64,000 nt of DNA from CBDFGN01 sp965247065. Its GTDB lineage: Bacteria; Bacteroidota; Bacteroidia; Cytophagales; Cyclobacteriaceae. The stretch spans positions 496,001 through 560,000 of the forward strand of contig CBDFGN010000005.1 of assembly GCA_965247065.1 (NCBI GenBank), written 5' to 3'. A program made the translations under genes and the position numbers. This document shows positions 60,952 to 64,000 of the stretch, in pieces. The notes under the pieces were generated by a model. That model saw nothing but the letters and a program-made list of their open reading frames with translations, was not told the DNA's origin and did not search any database. How positions within the stretch are numbered: position 1 is the stretch's first letter; every line of letters begins with the position of its first letter.

Positions 60952-62580
60952 TTAAGTTTGGATTACTCCCAAACTGAACTTTTCTTGGCTAGGAGCGTGA
61001 TTGGCAGCTTCAATTCCCATGGATATCGCTTTCCTGGTATCAATGGGGTCTATCACACCATCAATCCATAGGCGTGCCGCTGCATAGTAGGGGCTTGACT
61101 GGCTACTGTATCGCTCGGTTATTTCTGCCAGTTGCTTTTCTTCTTCCTCCGGAGTTATATCCAGGCCTTGGTCCTTTAATCCAGCCACCTTGATTTGCAG
61201 TAGCGTCTTAGCGGCCGATAACCCGCTCATTACCGCAATTTGCGCACATGGCCAGGCAAGGATTAAGCGGGGGTCATAGGCTTTGCCACACATGGCATAA
61301 TTCCCGGCTCCATATGAGTTTCCAATAATAACTGTGAATTTAGGGACAATCGAATTGGCAACTGCATTCACAAGTTTAGCCCCATCCTTAATAATGCCAC
61401 CATGTTCCGCTTTACTGCCGACCATAAAGCCGGTTACATCCTGCAGGAAAAGAATTGGGATCTTTCTCTGGTTGCAATTCATTATAAAGCGAGCCGCCTT
61501 GTCGGCCGAATCGGAGTAGATGACACCACCCATTTGCATCTCGCCCGATTTTGTTTTCACGGTCTTTCGCTGATTCGCAACAATGCCTATTGCCCAACCA
61601 TCAATGCGAGCTGTCCCGCAGAGAATCGTTTTGCCATAAAGCTCCTTGTATTGATCGAACTGGGAATTGTCCACCAGTCGATCAATAACCTGGAGCATGT
61701 CATAGGGCTTTGCCCGCTCCTCAGGGATGAGCCCGTAGATCTCTTGAGGATCTTTTTCAGGTTGGGCCGGTTCCGCCCGATCGAACCCGGCTTTCTCATA
61801 ATCGGCAAGTTTGTCAAAGATATTTCTGATGGCCATTAGGCAATCTTGATCTGACTCGTACTTGTTGTCAGTTATTCCTGAGATCTCACAATGTGTGGTT
61901 GCGCCTCCCAGGTTTTCGTTGTCGATGGTCTCTCCAATGGCAGCTTTGACCAAATAGGAACCAGCGAGAAAAATGGAGCCCGTTTTGTCCACAATGAGGG
62001 CTTCGTCAGACATTATAGGCAGATAAGCTCCTCCAGCCACACAGCTTCCCATTACTGCGGCAATTTGGATGATACCAAGGGAGGACATACGTGCATTGTT
62101 TCGAAACTGGCGGCCAAAATCATACTTGTCCGGGAAGATCTGGTCCTGTAGTGGGAGAAAAACCCCGGCGCTATCAACCAGGTAAACGATGGGTAAACGG
62201 TTCTCCATCGAAATCTCCTGGGCGCGCAGATTCTTTTTGGCTGTTATGGGAAACCAGGCGCCGGCCTTCACTGTGGCATCATTGGCCACTATAACGCACT
62301 GCCGACCTTGGATGTGCCCTAAGACTGTTATGACTCCTCCCGATGGACATCCTCCATATTCCTCGTACATACCCTCTCCGGCCAAGGCACCGATTTCCAG
62401 GGTTTTGGAATCTGGGTCAATCAGGAAGTCAATCCGTTCCCGTGCGGTGAGCTTTCCTTTCTCGTGGTGGGCCTCGATCTTTTTGAGCCCGCCTCCTAAG
62501 TACACCTCCTTTAGTCTGTTGCCTAGATGATAGGTCTGTTGTTTAAGGGCATCCTCATTCTTATTAAAGGCAATTTCCAT
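60952..62580 (-). CDS. Acyl-CoA carboxylase beta subunit (methylcrotonyl-CoA carboxylase type)
   Basis: The 542-residue carboxyltransferase begins MEIAFNKNEDALKQQ and has HHEKGKLTARERIDFLID, the crotonase-like oxyanion loops VYLVDSAGVFLPLQ and VMGSCVAGGAYLPIMSDEA, and GNSYGAGNYAMCGKAYDPR with the terminal ARLWIDGVIDP. These match leucine/isovalerate-pathway MCC beta more than propionyl-CoA carboxylase. No biotin carboxylase alpha subunit is adjacent. It differs clearly from the PCC-type gene at 27.7 kb. Confidence 0.92.
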   Translation of the reverse strand: MEIAFNKNEDALKQQTYHLGNRLKEVYLGGGLKKIEAHHEKGKLTARERIDFLIDPDSKTLEIGALAGEGMYEEYGGCPSGGVITVLGHIQGRQCVIVANDATVKAGAWFPITAKKNLRAQEISMENRLPIVYLVDSAGVFLPLQDQIFPDKYDFGRQFRNNARMSSLGIIQIAAVMGSCVAGGAYLPIMSDEALIVDKTGSIFLAGSYLVKAAIGETIDNENLGGATTHCEISGITDNKYESDQDCLMAIRNIFDKLADYEKAGFDRAEPAQPEKDPQEIYGLIPEERAKPYDMLQVIDRLVDNSQFDQYKELYGKTILCGTARIDGWAIGIVANQRKTVKTKSGEMQMGGVIYSDSADKAARFIMNCNQRKIPILFLQDVTGFMVGSKAEHGGIIKDGAKLVNAVANSIVPKFTVIIGNSYGAGNYAMCGKAYDPRLILAWPCAQIAVMSGLSAAKTLLQIKVAGLKDQGLDITPEEEEKQLAEITERYSSQSSPYYAAARLWIDGVIDPIDTRKAISMGIEAANHAPSQEKFSLGVIQT

Positions 62581-62624
62581 TCAGCATGATTTAAGCCTGA
62601 CCAGCATGGGCCATCTAAACTAGG

Positions 62625-63584
62625 TTAGGAGCCACCAGATTTATCCATGTCCTTTTTAATCTTCTTCTTTTTCTTGCCTAAGGGAGCAAAGAAATGTTTT
62701 GGATCGTTATTCATATGGATCAGTAGCGAGTCCAGATCCATAACCGTCTTGTTCAGGCTGTTATAAAGAGAATCGTTGGTCAAGAGCTGTCCCATGGTAC
62801 CTTCACCTTGTTCCACCTTTAGCAGCAGGGAATTGAGATTGTCCAGTGATTCATTAATTTTGCTTAGCGTCTTGGCTAATTCCAAGTTGTTAAGGGAATC
62901 GGCGAATCCATCAAATTTGCCCAAGATTGGCCGGATATCGTTGCTTACCATCTCATTCAACTGACCGGTTAACTTTGCTATATCCCCCGTTATGGTATGC
63001 AGGTTTTCGCGGTTTTCTCGCACGGTGCGATTCAGGGCGCTAGTAAGATTCTTGAGGTTGGTCAACAGGAGCTTAAGGTCATCTCCGCTGCCTGCAAGGC
63101 TATCTAGTATGGTATTTATGTTTTGTACAGTGATCCCAATGTTGTCCACTACCGGCTTGGCGGTTTCGGTTAGAAGGTCGGCCAGGCTCTTATCCAGAAC
63201 GCCGGTTAGTGTATCGCCGCTTTCCAGCGGATTGGAAATGTCTCCAATATGTAAGTCGATGGCTTTGTTGCCAAGAAAATCACTGGTCAGAACTGCCTTA
63301 GCCGAGTCTCCTACAATAATCCTCTGGATAATGTCTATTGCCACCAGTATCTGGTTGTCCCTATCCTGCATCAGTTCAATGTTACTAACGCGGCCGACAG
63401 TAAAGCCCTGTATGCTTACCGGGTTAGAGACGGTAAGACCTGCGATATTATTGTAAACCGCGTAATAGGTCTTATACGGACTGAACAGGTCTTGCCCTTT
63501 TAAGTAATTGAAACCCAGATAGAGAATTGTAAAAGATACTATTGCTAATAGGGCGACCTTGAATTCCTTCGAAATCTTCACCAA
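62625..63584 (-). CDS. MlaD family MCE-domain protein
   Basis: The 319-residue product has one N-terminal transmembrane helix (VALLAIVSFTILYLGFNYL), an MCE domain (about residues 38-115, YYAVYNNIAGLTVSNPVSIQG, GRVSNIELM), then a long helical region. Such proteins form rings that move lipids between membranes, with MlaE/MlaF permease and ATPase partners. Those genes are not in the window. It follows the amidase gene by 13 bases on the same strand. Confidence 0.92.
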   Translation of the reverse strand: MVKISKEFKVALLAIVSFTILYLGFNYLKGQDLFSPYKTYYAVYNNIAGLTVSNPVSIQGFTVGRVSNIELMQDRDNQILVAIDIIQRIIVGDSAKAVLTSDFLGNKAIDLHIGDISNPLESGDTLTGVLDKSLADLLTETAKPVVDNIGITVQNINTILDSLAGSGDDLKLLLTNLKNLTSALNRTVRENRENLHTITGDIAKLTGQLNEMVSNDIRPILGKFDGFADSLNNLELAKTLSKINESLDNLNSLLLKVEQGEGTMGQLLTNDSLYNSLNKTVMDLDSLLIHMNNDPKHFFAPLGKKKKKIKKDMDKSGGS

Positions 63585-63597
63585 AACATCAAATTAA

Positions 63598-64000
63598 TCA
63601 ATTGTAGGATTCGATCTCATCCTTGTAGTCACGGAACGCCCTAAAAATTCCGGATGCAATGTAGGTTTGCTGTAATTTATCATTTAAATCCTTCTCCTCT
63701 TGTGGATTCGACAAAAACCCAACCTCAATCAGTACGCTTGGCATTGACGTTTTCCACAACACCACAAATCCGGCTTGCTTCACTCCACGACTTACACGCC
63801 CCACCCGATTCTTGAATTGCTGCTCCACTTTTTGGGCCAGGTCAAGACTGTTCTCCAAATAAGCATTTTGATACAGAGAAAAGATTATGTGCGACTCGGG
63901 AGAATTCGGATCAAATCCCTGGTAATTCTGCTGATAGTCATCTTCCAACAGAATTGCTGAATTTTCTCTTTTGGCGACTTCAAGATTCTTCTGTGAAGTG
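63598..64000 (-). CDS. N-acetylmuramoyl-L-alanine amidase, C-terminal part
   Basis: This is the C-terminal portion of an Amidase_3-type zinc amidase that cleaves peptidoglycan. The frame stays open to the right edge; upstream codons read TSQKNLEVAKRENSAILL. Visible family text is FDPNSPESHIIFSLYQNAYLENS, RGVKQAGFVVLWKTSMPSVLIEVGFLSNPQEE with the catalytic Glu in IEVGFLSN. The N-terminus and metal His residues lie outside. The gene is upstream of mlaD in the same direction, a pairing common in Bacteroidota. Confidence 0.92.
   Translation of the reverse strand, partial: TSQKNLEVAKRENSAILLEDDYQQNYQGFDPNSPESHIIFSLYQNAYLENSLDLAQKVEQQFKNRVGRVSRGVKQAGFVVLWKTSMPSVLIEVGFLSNPQEEKDLNDKLQQTYIASGIFRAFRDYKDEIESYN

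Overview
The window comes from a Bacteroidota chromosome, most likely a Cytophagales-type marine or soil bacterium (lineage inferred, not proven). Evidence: several start regions carry the Bacteroidota sigma-factor -7 box TAnnTTTG with an upstream TTTG; clear Shine-Dalgarno sequences are largely absent; a DUF3467 gene follows rpoC; S14 and L36 are of the zinc-free type; and LysRS has a C-terminal extension.

Layout. (1) 1-22 kb is one forward-strand block: the 3' part of rpoC and a DUF3467 gene, a terminator, the str cluster (rpsL-rpsG-fusA-rpsJ, without tuf), two hairpins with a new promoter between them, then the fused S10/spc/alpha cluster from rplC to rplQ. An extra promoter lies before rpsH. 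L17 carries a very long acidic tail made of three 54-residue repeats. (2) 22-38.9 kb is housekeeping: carA, eno, a divIC-like gene, an outer membrane protein, an Ldh_2 oxidoreductase, ppx, an acyl-CoA carboxylase beta subunit, an M42 peptidase, a frameshifted AI-2E transporter, aroA, aroB, pheA, proline dehydrogenase, lysS and rnhB. (3) 39-51 kb is an accessory stretch with many small or damaged genes: a sulfatase, DUF2461, two DinB proteins, GNAT, an IS110-family element, an SDR epimerase, a Rieske oxygenase gene with an internal amber codon, a START-like remnant, and a membrane cytochrome c/LRR protein. (4) 51-64 kb: gcvT-comB, mazG-like and dtd, membrane proteins, a folB-divIVA-WD40 operon facing a phosphopantetheinyl transferase, a second carboxylase beta subunit, an MCE-domain protein and the end of an N-acetylmuramoyl-L-alanine amidase.

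The most interesting signal is the IS110 element at about 44.3-45.6 kb. Its 5' non-coding end folds as one small stem-loop followed by two long hairpins with internal loops, the layout of the IS621 bridge RNA. Short segments in those loops match the two flanks and the two element ends around a shared AT dinucleotide. This lets both ends, the core and the empty target site be proposed from sequence alone.

Gene decay is clustered: AI-2E transporter, Rieske oxygenase, START-like protein, an IscA N-terminal fragment and a Tat-like fragment. No tRNA, rRNA or CRISPR array was seen.
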